The position numbers and the translations under genes were made by a program. From Terrimicrobiaceae bacterium (GTDB lineage: Bacteria; Verrucomicrobiota; Verrucomicrobiia; Chthoniobacterales; Terrimicrobiaceae), in contig JAGYIV010000008.1 in assembly GCA_018402345.1 (NCBI GenBank), positions 806,001-870,000 of the forward strand: a stretch of 64,000 nucleotides of DNA, given 5' to 3'. The number at the start of each line of letters is the position of its first letter. Position 1 is the stretch's first letter. This document shows, piece after piece, positions 48,011 through 59,936 of the stretch. The notes below the pieces were generated by a model. The model ran no database searches, was not told where the DNA came from, and was given only the letters and a program-made list of their open reading frames with translations.

Positions 48011-48766
48011 ATGGTGGTGCCATGCAAGCCAGCATTCATGCGGATCGGCGGGTCTCCGATGGCCATGCCCGCCTACAACGAAGAGGCCACGATCGAACGG
48101 ATTCTGGGGATGGTCTTGGCGCAGGATTGCGTGCTCGAGGTGGTGGTGGTGGACGACTCCTCGACCGATACCACCGCGGTGATTCTCCAGAAGATTTCCA
48201 AATCCGATCCGCGGGTCCGTGTGCTGTGCCATGCCCGCAATCAAGGGAAGGGCGCGGCGATCCGCACGGCGATCTCGGCCGCCACAGGACCGATCGTCGT
48301 GATCCAGGATGCCGATCTGGAATACGATCCCGCGGAGTATCCCCACCTGATCGCACCCATCCTCTCGAACAAGGCGGACGCGGTCTTCGGCTCGCGCTTC
48401 ATCGGCTCGGGAGCGCACCGCGTTCTCTATTTCTGGCACGCGATGGGGAACCGCTTGCTGACGCTGCTCTCAAATATGGCGACCAATCTGAACATGACCG
48501 ACATGGAGGCCTGCCACAAAGCCTTCCGGCGCGAACTTGTGCAGTCCATCGAGATCGAGGAGAACCGCTTCGGGTTCGAGCCGGAAATCGTCGCCAAGAC
48601 GGCTTTCCTCGGCGCGAGAATCTACGAGGTCGCCATCTCCTACCACGGCCGCACCTATGCGGAGGGGAAGAAAATCGGCTGGCGGGACGGCATCAGCGCG
48701 CTCCGCTGCATCGCCAAATACGGCATCTGGCGTCGCTTTTTCCCGAAACAACCCGGAGGTCTGTGA
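48011..48766 (+). CDS. glycosyltransferase family 2, dolichol-phosphate-mannose-synthase-like
   Basis: About 251 residues. The GT-A core is intact: MPAYNEEATIERILGMVLAQ, LEVVVVDDSSTDTTAVILQK, NQGKGAAIRTAISAATGPIV, IQDADLEYDPAEYPHLIAPI (the DAD metal site) and DAVFGSRFIGSG, then TDMEACHKAFRRELVQSIEI and RFGFEPEIVAKTAF. Such enzymes load sugar onto a polyprenyl phosphate carrier or add sugars to glycans at the membrane. No transmembrane domain is present. Start is uncertain: 48011 has GGA upstream, 48038 is closer to the domain, and the frame is open to 47879. Confidence 0.85.
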   Translation: MVVPCKPAFMRIGGSPMAMPAYNEEATIERILGMVLAQDCVLEVVVVDDSSTDTTAVILQKISKSDPRVRVLCHARNQGKGAAIRTAISAATGPIVVIQDADLEYDPAEYPHLIAPILSNKADAVFGSRFIGSGAHRVLYFWHAMGNRLLTLLSNMATNLNMTDMEACHKAFRRELVQSIEIEENRFGFEPEIVAKTAFLGARIYEVAISYHGRTYAEGKKIGWRDGISALRCIAKYGIWRRFFPKQPGGL

Positions 48767-48845
48767 CCGGCTGGCGCGATTCGCCAACGGCGCTCGTAGA
48801 GCGCCGCTACAGGCCGAAGTGGTCGGGTCTGTAGACGGTCGGGAC
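48758..48845 (+). repeat. 88-bp repeat, left copy (flanks TA pair)
   Basis: Shares GCGATTCGC, AACGGCG, TCGTAGAGCGCCGC, ACAGGCCGAAG and CGGGTCT with the copy at 49615-49702, in the same orientation. It contains the hairpin GGCGCTC-GTA-GAGCGCC. It starts inside the stop region of the GT2 gene. Confidence 0.75.
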
Positions 48846-48917
48846 GACCGTGCCCTCTAAGACGCGCGCCGTGAATCGAGTTGACGCAGGACCTTGCGGT
48901 CATACGCTCCATAAGTC

Positions 48918-49142
48918 ATGAAAATGATCACTGCGAAGATTCCCGACAGCTTGAATGACAAGCTCCGCAAGGCGGCCGCCCTGAAGAAGGAGCATTTTTC
49001 AGAGACAATCCGACGTGCTTTGACGAGGGAATTGGAGGGTCCGGTCGACTTCGCCTCGCTGGCCGCCCCTTATCGCGGAATGTTCCGTGGTCCTGCGGAT
49101 CTCTCCGTTCGGGAGGGTTATGGAAGTCCGGACTCTCGTTGA
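48918..49142 (+). CDS. antitoxin with ribbon-helix-helix-like N terminus
   Basis: A 74-residue protein. The N-terminal 40 residues (MKMITAKIPDSLNDKLRKAA, then HFSETIRRALTREL) match a ribbon-helix-helix DNA-binding domain; the C-terminal part (SLAAPYRGMFRGPADLSVRE) is the likely toxin-neutralising tail. The stop lies 23 bp inside the downstream PIN-domain gene, so the two are translationally coupled. The pair is intact and is enclosed by two copies of an 88-bp repeat. Confidence 0.85.
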   Translation: MKMITAKIPDSLNDKLRKAAALKKEHFSETIRRALTRELEGPVDFASLAAPYRGMFRGPADLSVREGYGSPDSR

Positions 49143-49560
49143 CGCTGGCCCCCTGATCGGTTGGCTCAACGCCTCGGACCAATGGCATGCATGGAGTGTT
49201 TCAGTTCTTGAAAAGGTAAAAGGACCGCTCCACACCAGCGAAGTGGTTTTGGGAGAGGCATGTTGGCATCTTGGTGGCAACACCCAGCCTGTCCACGCCC
49301 TTCTCTCGTTGGTTTCCCGAGGTGCCATCGAACTGCTCCGGCCATGGCCCGAAGACCTCCATCGCACTCAGGAACTCATGCTCAAATATCCCGCGATGGA
49401 CGTGGGACACGCCTCGCTCGTCGTGCTCTCGGAAAGGCATCCAAAGGCACAAGTGCTCACCACCGACCGCGCGGATTTTTCGATTTTCCGCCGTTTTCGC
49501 ACACAAAAATTCCGGCGCTTTTCCCTGACCAATCCCCCCGGAGAACATCGGCACCTGTAG
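49120..49560 (+). CDS. PIN-domain toxin (VapC-like ribonuclease)
   Basis: A 146-residue protein. Start ATG 49120 has GGGAGGG just upstream. Motifs: VRTLVDAGPLIGWLN (first Asp), HTSEVVLGEACWHL (Glu), MDVGHASLVVLSER (Asp) and VLTTDRADFSIFRR (Asp), together the PIN acidic centre. It would cleave RNA when freed from the antitoxin. It differs in sequence from the VapC-like protein at 37615, so the two pairs are not recent duplicates. Confidence 0.87.
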   Translation: MEVRTLVDAGPLIGWLNASDQWHAWSVSVLEKVKGPLHTSEVVLGEACWHLGGNTQPVHALLSLVSRGAIELLRPWPEDLHRTQELMLKYPAMDVGHASLVVLSERHPKAQVLTTDRADFSIFRRFRTQKFRRFSLTNPPGEHRHL

Positions 49561-49614
49561 CACAGTCACGGAAACCCATAGCACGCGGCGTGAGAATTTA
49601 TATTGTTTGGCAGC

Positions 49615-49702
49615 GGTCTGTAAGCAGCGGGTGCGATTCGCTAACGGCGTTCGTAGAGCGCCGCCACAGGCCGAAGCGGGCGGGTCTCCACATGGTCGGG
49701 CG
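49615..49702 (+). repeat. 88-bp repeat, right copy (flanks TA pair)
   Basis: Direct, imperfect copy of the element at 48758-48845, about 20 mismatches by eye. It lies about 50 bp after the toxin gene. The hairpin is GGCGTTC-GTA-GAGCGCC with one changed pair. Confidence 0.75.
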
Positions 49703-49809
49703 CCCATCATTCCTCTCAATTCCTCTTAATTCCAATTTCACCTCTGTGGTCAATTCCGCCGGTCTTTTGCCGCTTGCCCAATGCTCCCGATGCGGTAGGG
49801 AAATGCCCC

Positions 49810-50949
49810 ATGCATTTTCGATCGACTGCGCTTCTGCTGCTGGCGTGCTTGGTGCTCTCGGGCGCCGCGCATGGGGTCGGCATGTTCGGCGGGGGCACGT
49901 TTGATTCGTTCCTGCTCTCGCTCCAGCCGGGGATCACGCGCAGCGTCTCTCCCGCATGGATGGCGGGTGAGGCGGTGGTGGATGCGGAAACACAGACGGT
50001 CGACATCCCCGTGGGGCCGCTGTGGCTGCACTCCGGGCCCGAAGCCTATGCGCTCACAGTGGTGTTCCAGGACGATGGCGACGGAGGTCCAGCGGTCGAA
50101 TGGCGCGACGCGGAAGGGGAATTGACGGTGCTCTCGCATGGCCTCGGCGGAATTGGAACGGCGGTGGGATTGAACTCCCGCACGGTGCTCGTGCCGAAAT
50201 CGCTGGCCAGCGAGGGTGGCTCGCTTCTTGTGTCCTACTACGGGAATTTCGATGCCTTGATCAGCCTGGCGGTGGCTCCGCTCCGCGAGGATACCGTGGC
50301 GGTGGCGGGATTGAAACGCTCGCCGGTGATGATCGATGCCGACCTGCGCGTGTTCGAGGACCGCGAGGTCAACGGCTCGCGGCCGATCCCGCTGGGCGGC
50401 GATCTGTGGAACGGCAACATCATCGAAGCCGAACTCGCGGCGGAGACCGAGCAGCTCGAGGACGCGCTCGAGTTCGTCGTGCCGGTGGAAGGCGACATGG
50501 AAGGCGCGATGCTCCGCCTCGAGGCGCTGGGCCTCGATCCCGCCGCCAAAATCCAGGTCGCAGTGAACGGCGTCGCCATCGGGAGCGTAAACATGGCGGG
50601 CTTCCAGCTCGACGACCCGTCGCTGGTCATGGACTGGAACGGCTCGTTGATCTACGCGGGCTGGCGGACCGGTTCGCTTTTCCTTCCCGTGGACAACCTC
50701 CGCCAAGGCGACAACTCGGTCGTCCTCACTCTGGAACGCTCTGCTGGAGAAACCGGCCGAGATGTCTTCCTCAGAAACGCCGGCCTCCACATTCGCTTCA
50801 CCCACGCTCCCGCGCCCTTCGAGCCTCCCGCGCAGGAATTCCCTGCGAACCCCGCCGAAATCGACTTCAATCTCATCGACCCGCTGCTCCCCGACGAGTT
50901 CCTCGCCGACCCCTCACCCACGGCAACGCCCGACGTTGCCGAGCAATAG
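49810..50949 (+). CDS. secreted protein of unknown function
   Basis: A 379-residue protein with an N-terminal signal peptide (STALLLLACLVLSGAAHG). The mature protein looks like a beta-sandwich carbohydrate-binding or glycosidase-accessory protein: VDIPVGPLWLHSGPEAYALT, WRDAEGELTVLSHGLGGIGT, then a possible second jelly-roll (LDPAAKIQVAVNGVAIGSVN, NGSLIYAGWRTGSLFLPVDN, GDNSVVLTLERSAGETGRDV). No family was firmly recognised. ATG 49810 was chosen because it starts the signal peptide; the frame begins 12 codons upstream. The end is 5 bp from the convergent galE stop. Confidence 0.75.
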   Translation: MHFRSTALLLLACLVLSGAAHGVGMFGGGTFDSFLLSLQPGITRSVSPAWMAGEAVVDAETQTVDIPVGPLWLHSGPEAYALTVVFQDDGDGGPAVEWRDAEGELTVLSHGLGGIGTAVGLNSRTVLVPKSLASEGGSLLVSYYGNFDALISLAVAPLREDTVAVAGLKRSPVMIDADLRVFEDREVNGSRPIPLGGDLWNGNIIEAELAAETEQLEDALEFVVPVEGDMEGAMLRLEALGLDPAAKIQVAVNGVAIGSVNMAGFQLDDPSLVMDWNGSLIYAGWRTGSLFLPVDNLRQGDNSVVLTLERSAGETGRDVFLRNAGLHIRFTHAPAPFEPPAQEFPANPAEIDFNLIDPLLPDEFLADPSPTATPDVAEQ

Positions 50950-50954
50950 TCAGC

Positions 50955-51929
50955 TCAGTCGCCGTAGCCGCGGGGGTGGTTCACATGCCATTCCCAGGCG
51001 CTTTCCACGATGGGGAGGATATTTTGGAACTTGGGTTCCCAGCCGAGTTCGGCGCGGATTTTTTCCGAGGCGGCGATAAGGCGTGGCGGGTCTCCGGGGC
51101 GCCGGGGTTTTTCGACGGCCTTGATCTCGCGGCCGGTGACTTTTTTGCAGGTCTCGATGACCTCGCGGACCGAGGTGCCGCCGCCGGTGCCGATGTTGTA
51201 GAAATCGCTATGCCCGGTGTGCAGGGCCAGGATGTGCGCCTGCGCGAGATCGAGGATGTGGATGTAGTCGCGGATGCAGGTGCCGTCGGGCGTGGGGTAG
51301 TCGGTGCCGTAGATTTCGACATGATCCTTTTGGCCGAGGGCGACCTTGAGGACGTTTGGGATGAGATGCGTCTCGATGCGGTGGTCCTCACCGAAGTTCG
51401 CCGATGCGCCTGCGGCGTTGAAGTAGCGCAGGGCAACGAAGGAAAGGTCGTGAATCTGCCGATACCAGCGGAGGATCGACTCGAACATGAGCTTCGACTC
51501 GCCGTAGGGGTTGATGGGATTCTGCGGTAGCGACTCGTCCAGCGGCATGCGGTCGGGAATGCCGAAGGTCGCGCAGGTCGAGGAGAAGACGAACTTTTTG
51601 ACGCCAAACTCGACGGCCATGTCGACGAGGTTGATACCCGAGGCGACGTTGTTGCGGAAATATTTCGAGGGGTTTGTCATCGACTCGCCCACGAGGGCGT
51701 TTGCGGCGAAATGCATGACGGCATCGGGTTTCGCCTCGCCGAAGGCGTGCCGGAGGACAGTGCGGTCGGCCAGATCACCCTGGAAAAACACTGCGCGGGA
51801 ATCCACCGCGGCGGCGTGGCCCTCGGTGAGGTTGTCGAACACCGCCACCTCGTAGCCCTTATTCAGCATTTCCTCGACGCAGATGCTGCCGATGTAGCCG
51901 GCTCCGCCGGTCACGAAAATCTTTTTCAT
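50955..51929 (-). CDS. galE: UDP-glucose 4-epimerase
   Basis: A 324-residue extended short-chain dehydrogenase that interconverts UDP-glucose and UDP-galactose using bound NAD. It begins MKKIFVTGGAGYIGSICVEE with the TGGAGYIG NAD loop; VMHFAANALVGESMTNPSKY and NPYGESKLMFE (catalytic Tyr-x3-Lys) follow, then FNAAGASANFGEDHRIETHL and YGTDYPTPDGTCIRDYIHIL, all GalE signatures. The start at 51929 is the Met of MKKIF; the open frame reaches 52070 but that part is not conserved-looking. It supplies UDP-galactose for surface polysaccharide or glycoprotein synthesis. It is 49 bp downstream of rodA on the same strand. Confidence 0.95.
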   Translation of the reverse strand: MKKIFVTGGAGYIGSICVEEMLNKGYEVAVFDNLTEGHAAAVDSRAVFFQGDLADRTVLRHAFGEAKPDAVMHFAANALVGESMTNPSKYFRNNVASGINLVDMAVEFGVKKFVFSSTCATFGIPDRMPLDESLPQNPINPYGESKLMFESILRWYRQIHDLSFVALRYFNAAGASANFGEDHRIETHLIPNVLKVALGQKDHVEIYGTDYPTPDGTCIRDYIHILDLAQAHILALHTGHSDFYNIGTGGGTSVREVIETCKKVTGREIKAVEKPRRPGDPPRLIAASEKIRAELGWEPKFQNILPIVESAWEWHVNHPRGYGD

Positions 51930-51978
51930 GGGCGGCCACCCTATGACCTCGCGGCCGCCGGAATCAATGAAATCCCTG

Positions 51979-53079
51979 TTACCTCGTCGAGCGGCGGTGG
52001 ATCCAGATACTCTGGAGGATGCCGAAACTGAGCATGGTAATGAGCAGGAACGATCCGCCGTAACTGACAAGCGGCAACGGCAGGCCGGTGATCGGAGTCA
52101 GCGAGATGGTCATGCCCAGATTCATGAATGTGTGGGTGAAGATGAGCAGCGTGATCCCGATCGCCAACAGGCGGCCGAGGTCGTCCTCGGCATTCATCGC
52201 GATGCCCAGCATGACAAGGAACAGAAGCGTGAAGGCGCAGATGAGAAGCACGCCTCCGAGGAAGCCGTGCTGCTCGCCCATGACGGAAAAAATAAAATCG
52301 TTGTGCACGATGGTGTAGGGCAGGAATCCGAGCGCGTTTTGTGAGTTCGGGGCCATGTAGCCCTTGCCGGCGAGACCGCCGGAGCCGATGGCGATGAGCG
52401 ATTGCATGATGTTCCACCCATCTCCGAGAGGGTCGGCCTCGGGATTCAAAAACGTGGTGATGCGGGAATACTGGTAGGGCTTGAGCCCGAAGTGCACGAC
52501 CAGCGGGACGAGGGCCAGGCCGATGACAAGCATGAGAATGAGCCAGCGTTTGGGGATATGGCCGACGAACAGCATGGCCAACAGCACAGGCACCCAGACG
52601 ATGCAGGAGCCGAGGTCGGGCTGGAGCAGGATCATGAGCCAAGGGGCTCCCACGATGGCTCCGCAGCAGAGCAACCGCAGCACGGCCGGCATCGCGCGGG
52701 TGTTCGAGAGGAACAGCGCGAGGGTCATGATGCCCGCGATGATCGCCAACTGGGAGGGTTGGAAACTGATCGGCCCCAGATCGATCCAACTCCGGGCGCC
52801 GTAGCGTTTCGCCCCGAAAAACATGGTCGCCGTGAGGGCCAGAATCGAGACGACATAGAGCGGAATCGCGCCGAACCGCACCCAGCGGTAATCAAGGAGC
52901 GACACGACAAGAAACACAGGAAGGCTGAGCAGTATCCAGAGGACTTGGGATTTCGCGAAATCCTGGTCCCGCATCCATGTGGCGCTGTGGATCGCGTAGA
53001 TGCCGTAGGCGAGCAGGAGCGCCACCAGGGCGTTCAGGGCCCAGTTCATACGAAGAAAATTGCGGACCAGCGGATACAT
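51979..53079 (-). CDS. rodA: rod-shape-determining peptidoglycan polymerase RodA (SEDS family)
   Basis: A 366-residue polytopic protein with ten transmembrane helices. SEDS hallmarks: YGARSWIDLGPISFQPSQLA, LLQPDLGSCIVWVPVLLAML, SLIAIGSGGLAGKGYM, LPYTIVHNDFIFSVMGEQHG and ITGLPLPLVSYGGSFLL. It polymerises lipid II glycan strands in the elongasome with a class B PBP, which is not in the window. The start at 53079 overlaps the stop of the upstream ABC ATPase gene (TGATG), giving translational coupling; the two functions are otherwise unrelated. Confidence 0.93.
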   Translation of the reverse strand: MYPLVRNFLRMNWALNALVALLLAYGIYAIHSATWMRDQDFAKSQVLWILLSLPVFLVVSLLDYRWVRFGAIPLYVVSILALTATMFFGAKRYGARSWIDLGPISFQPSQLAIIAGIMTLALFLSNTRAMPAVLRLLCCGAIVGAPWLMILLQPDLGSCIVWVPVLLAMLFVGHIPKRWLILMLVIGLALVPLVVHFGLKPYQYSRITTFLNPEADPLGDGWNIMQSLIAIGSGGLAGKGYMAPNSQNALGFLPYTIVHNDFIFSVMGEQHGFLGGVLLICAFTLLFLVMLGIAMNAEDDLGRLLAIGITLLIFTHTFMNLGMTISLTPITGLPLPLVSYGGSFLLITMLSFGILQSIWIHRRSTR

Positions 53080-53867
53080 CAGCCAATGACCGGCACGGCG
53101 GCCAGGAGGGTCTTTGTATAATTGTGTTGGGGGTCGTGGTAAATGGCCTCGGCGCTGGCGGACTCGACGATTTTCCCGTGGTGCATGACCAGCACGTGGT
53201 CGCTGATGTGCTCCACCACGGCGAGATCGTGGGCGATAAAGAGATAGGCGATGCCAAACTGCTCCTGGAGGTCCTGGAGAAGATTCACGATCTGCGCCTG
53301 CACGCTGACATCGAGGGCGCTCACAGGTTCGTCGCACACGATGAAGCGGGGCTTCACGGCGAGGGCGCGGGCGATGCCGATGCGCTGCCGCTGTCCGCCG
53401 CTGAATTCATGGGGGTAGCGCCGCATCATGTCGGGGTGCAGGCCGACGAGGCGGAGGAGTTCCGCCACGCGGTCCGAGCGGTCGGCGCGGGTCATTTGCG
53501 GGAAGTGGATTTCAAGAGCCTCGCCGACGATCGAGCCGATCGTGAAGCGCGGGTTCAGCGAGCCGTAGGGATCCTGGAAAATCATCTGCATGTCGCGGCG
53601 GAGCGGGCGGAACTCGCGCTCGGAGAGCGGAAGAATCTCGCGCCCGTCGAACCTCACGCTGCCCGAGGTCGCCTTGGCGAGCTTGAGGATCGTGCGCCCA
53701 ACGGTGGTTTTTCCGCTGCCGCTCTCGCCGACAAGCCCGACCGTGCAGCCGGCCTCGACTTGGAACGACACGCCGTCCACGGCGCGGATTTCGCCTGTTT
53801 TTCGGCGCAACAGGCCCCCTCGGACAGGGAACCAAGTGCAGAGATTTTCTACCTCCAGCAAGGACAT
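53079..53867 (-). CDS. oligopeptide/dipeptide ABC transporter ATP-binding protein (OppF/DppF-like)
   Basis: A 262-residue ATPase. Walker [17 protein letters not shown]-loop [13 protein letters not shown], signature [16 protein letters not shown] and Walker [15 protein letters not shown] followed by the switch His in FIAHDL are complete. [16 protein letters not shown] is characteristic of the OppF branch. The conserved C-terminal oligopeptide extension is short. No OppA/B/C/D genes are near, so the partner permease is encoded elsewhere. Its stop overlaps the rodA start. Confidence 0.9.
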   Translation of the reverse strand: MSLLEVENLCTWFPVRGGLLRRKTGEIRAVDGVSFQVEAGCTVGLVGESGSGKTTVGRTILKLAKATSGSVRFDGREILPLSEREFRPLRRDMQMIFQDPYGSLNPRFTIGSIVGEALEIHFPQMTRADRSDRVAELLRLVGLHPDMMRRYPHEFSGGQRQRIGIARALAVKPRFIVCDEPVSALDVSVQAQIVNLLQDLQEQFGIAYLFIAHDLAVVEHISDHVLVMHHGKIVESASAEAIYHDPQHNYTKTLLAAVPVIG

Positions 53868-53920
53868 GGCTGACTATGGCACGGGCGGCGCGGGTTTGTC
53901 ATCCGGCATTCTGCAGGCTC

Positions 53921-54787
53921 TCAGGCAAGCTCGATCTGGAATTTGTAGGGGCTCCGCACGGAACCGAGGATCAATGTGTTCACCCCCTCGCGCAGATCGC
54001 AAGTGAGTGTGGACTGGTGGATACCGATCGGGTTGCCGTTCACAATCGTGCCTAGCTTGCTGCCGCGGTCGCGGACAAAAAACGCGTCTCCCTCGCGCTC
54101 GATCGAGCAGTGGCTTCGCGAAATCTGGTAGGGTTCCCCGTCGTGCAGCGGAAAATCGTTTGCGGAAAAAAGGCCCGCTCCGCTCTCCGCGTGCTCGGAC
54201 AGGCGGCCGATGCGGAAGGGAAACTTGTGGATCTCGACGGGAGAGCCGTCCGACCCGATCTTCGAGGCGCAGAGTGGAGTCATGGGTGTGATGATCGCCG
54301 TGCTTGTGCCGGCGGGTGGCTCGATATGGATGGATTCCATGTGTGCGGTGAATCGGGAGCGTTCGGGATGATGGTTGGCGCGGGGCGGCGCGGGTGTTGA
54401 CTGTGTCTTGGTGGAGGTTGGATCTGCCATGCGGAGCCTGGCTTCGAGTTGCAGGCGGTCGTTCAGCGTGCGGAGGCGCTCGAAAAAACTGGCGAGATAA
54501 GGAATCAGGCTGCGAGGGTTTTCGATGATCGCGTGCTGGAAATCCTCGGGCGACATGACCTCGCACTCCACAGAGGTAGAGGCACGCGCGGTGGCTGAGC
54601 GTGGACGCTCGTCGACCATGGCCATCTCGCCGAAAATGTCGCCCTCGCCAAGCTGCGCGAGCACGACGGATTTCTGGTTCCCTTCGATCGAGATTTCCAC
54701 CCGACCGCGCAGAATCCGGTAGACCTCGGAGCTTTTTTCGCCCTCTTGGAAAATGACGCTGCTTGGCTTGTAAGAGAGGCGTTTCAT
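53921..54787 (-). CDS. cyclic-nucleotide-binding plus FHA domain protein
   Basis: A 288-residue cytoplasmic protein. Residues 1-110 are a cNMP-binding domain (GEKSSEVYRILRGRVEISIE, GEGDIFGEMAMVDERPRSAT, the phosphate-binding cassette). A linker rich in Pro/Thr (about 120-165) leads to an FHA domain (about 175-285) with FRIGRLSEHAES, YQISRSHCSIEREG and VRDRGSKLGTIVNGNPIG, which bind phosphothreonine. The two together suggest a sensor linking a nucleotide second messenger to Ser/Thr phosphorylation. No kinase lies nearby. It is upstream of the ABC ATPase gene on the same strand. Confidence 0.87.
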   Translation of the reverse strand: MKRLSYKPSSVIFQEGEKSSEVYRILRGRVEISIEGNQKSVVLAQLGEGDIFGEMAMVDERPRSATARASTSVECEVMSPEDFQHAIIENPRSLIPYLASFFERLRTLNDRLQLEARLRMADPTSTKTQSTPAPPRANHHPERSRFTAHMESIHIEPPAGTSTAIITPMTPLCASKIGSDGSPVEIHKFPFRIGRLSEHAESGAGLFSANDFPLHDGEPYQISRSHCSIEREGDAFFVRDRGSKLGTIVNGNPIGIHQSTLTCDLREGVNTLILGSVRSPYKFQIELA

Positions 54788-54959
54788 CTGGCTTGGTCAG
54801 TTGGCGTCTGCGGCATGAGGGGGTTTCCTATTCCAAAGTCAGGGTCGCCTGTCACGGAAATATGCGGGGCGCGCCAGCAGTCGTGAATTTCATCCACGCC
54901 GCCGCCGGGAATGCTTTTGTAGCCGGTGCACATGGAGTGCCACGACAGGGGGGGCGGAG

Positions 54960-58691
<3,732 letters not shown>

Positions 58692-58786
58692 CTCGTAAAA
58701 AAGAGAACTTTAGCGATTGGAGAGCTGGCGCAAAGAAAAACTGAGTGTCTTCCGCCGGGCGCGGGCCGAGTCGAAAAGACCTCAGA

Positions 58787-59640
58787 CTACGCAACCAGCG
58801 GACTCCGCACCGCCACACCGGGACGATTCAGCACATGCGTGTAGATCATTGTCGTGCTCACATCGCTGTGGCCGAGCAACTCCTGCACTGTGCGGATGTC
58901 CGCCCCGCCCTCCAGCAAATGCGTGGCAAACGAATGCCGCAGCGTATGCGCCGTGATCTTTTTCGCGATCCCCGCCCGCCGCGCGATCCTCATTGAAGAG
59001 AATCCTCACCCGTTCCAAATGCTAACGCATCGGCTCGCTCAGCGTCTCTGGTAACAATCACCACCCGATCCTTCGACCCCTTTCTCTCCCTCGCGATGAC
59101 CTGATGGCGGTCGAAATCCATATCCTTTACCCGCAGCCGGATTGCTTCCATCATCCGCATCCTCTTCCTGTAGAGCAGCCTCCCGATCAGCGACATCGTG
59201 CCCTCCAACCCACCCAGCAATCTCCGCACCTGCTCGCGCGATAACACCACCGACAACCGCGTCGTCCGCTTCGCCCGCAGTGCATCCACCTTCTCCAGCG
59301 GCCTCTTGAGCACCTCCCCAAAGAATGATCTCCATATTCACCCTTCGGGCTACCACTGAGTTTATTTCTACATTCCGATCAATTACTTAAAACTTAATTC
59401 TTAAAACTTAAAACTCTATCCCCCACCGCCAATTCCTCCAAAAATAGCCCGCACCTCTCCCTCACCGACTGCCTCCAAGTCCCCGCCTCTGCGCTCCAGC
59501 CAACCTAAAAACCGCCCTACCCAATGCAGATACGACTCCTCTGTGCGCAACGCGTAATGCCGCACCCGCAACGCCCGCCGCATCGCCTCCAGAGCCTCCC
59601 GGTTCCGCTCTGCCCATGGCGCGGCAGCGCCCAGCGAAAC
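58787..59640 (-). pseudogene. integron-type tyrosine recombinase (IntI-like), decayed and interrupted
   Basis: Pieces of an integron-integrase-like recombinase in order on the minus strand. The N-terminal SAM-like part lies at about 59440-59640 (HYALRTEESYLHWVGRFLGW). A gap at 59335-59425 is occupied by an intergenic repeat (TTAAAACTTAATTC words). The core follows at 58990-59313 (VVLSREQVRRLLGGLEGTMS; MRMMEAIRLRVKDMDFDRHQ, catalytic Arg) and the C-terminal part at 58787-58993 ([37 protein letters not shown] with the Tyr nucleophile). Two frame changes and the insertion make it non-functional. Confidence 0.75.
59335..59420. repeat. intergenic repeat inside integrase remnant
   Basis: Contains TTCACCCTTCGGGCTACC and the doubled word CTTAAAACTTAATTC/CTTAAAACTTAAAACTC, also found at 23440-23506. 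It occupies the place where the integrase linker between N-terminal and catalytic domains should be. Confidence 0.55.
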
Positions 59641-59801
59641 CTCAGGGCGATATTATATTCCGATATTGAATCGCTCTGAATCTTTGGGGGAATCCATCGC
59701 AAAGAATACAAGGATTTGTATCGAGCTTTATTCAGGAAATTTCAATTTCTAACCGCAAGCGAATGATGAAGCTTCGGTGATTTCCGCATTGGATTGCAGA
59801 C

Positions 59802-59930
59802 GAGATCCTGACCAGCCCGATTGGCGAAGCGGTCGCTGCGGTAGTCGGCCTCCTGCAATTTGTATTTCTGGATCATCGTGTCCATCGCGCCGTCGTGGAG
59901 GACGATGCGTCGGGCGAGGAGATCATGAGA
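59802..59930 (-). pseudogene. duplicated fragment of metH 5' end
   Basis: About 128 bp nearly identical (roughly 89% by eye) to 58539-58666, the codons for about residues 10-52 of MetH. The minus strand encodes [20 protein letters not shown] compared with [20 protein letters not shown] in the real gene. There is no promoter, start or remainder, so it is a dead duplicate. It ends just before the stop of the repeat-protein gene. Confidence 0.85.
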
Positions 59931-59936
59931 GGTTAC

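Noticed and set aside
54788-54959. Small gene between the cNMP/FHA gene and metH
   Set aside because: No frame with a ribosome-binding site or recognisable motif; frames here are extensions of metH shadows.
58692-58786. Possible SAM or cobalamin riboswitch before metH
   Set aside because: The leader is under 100 nt before the integrase remnant and no riboswitch core such as the B12 box could be recognised.
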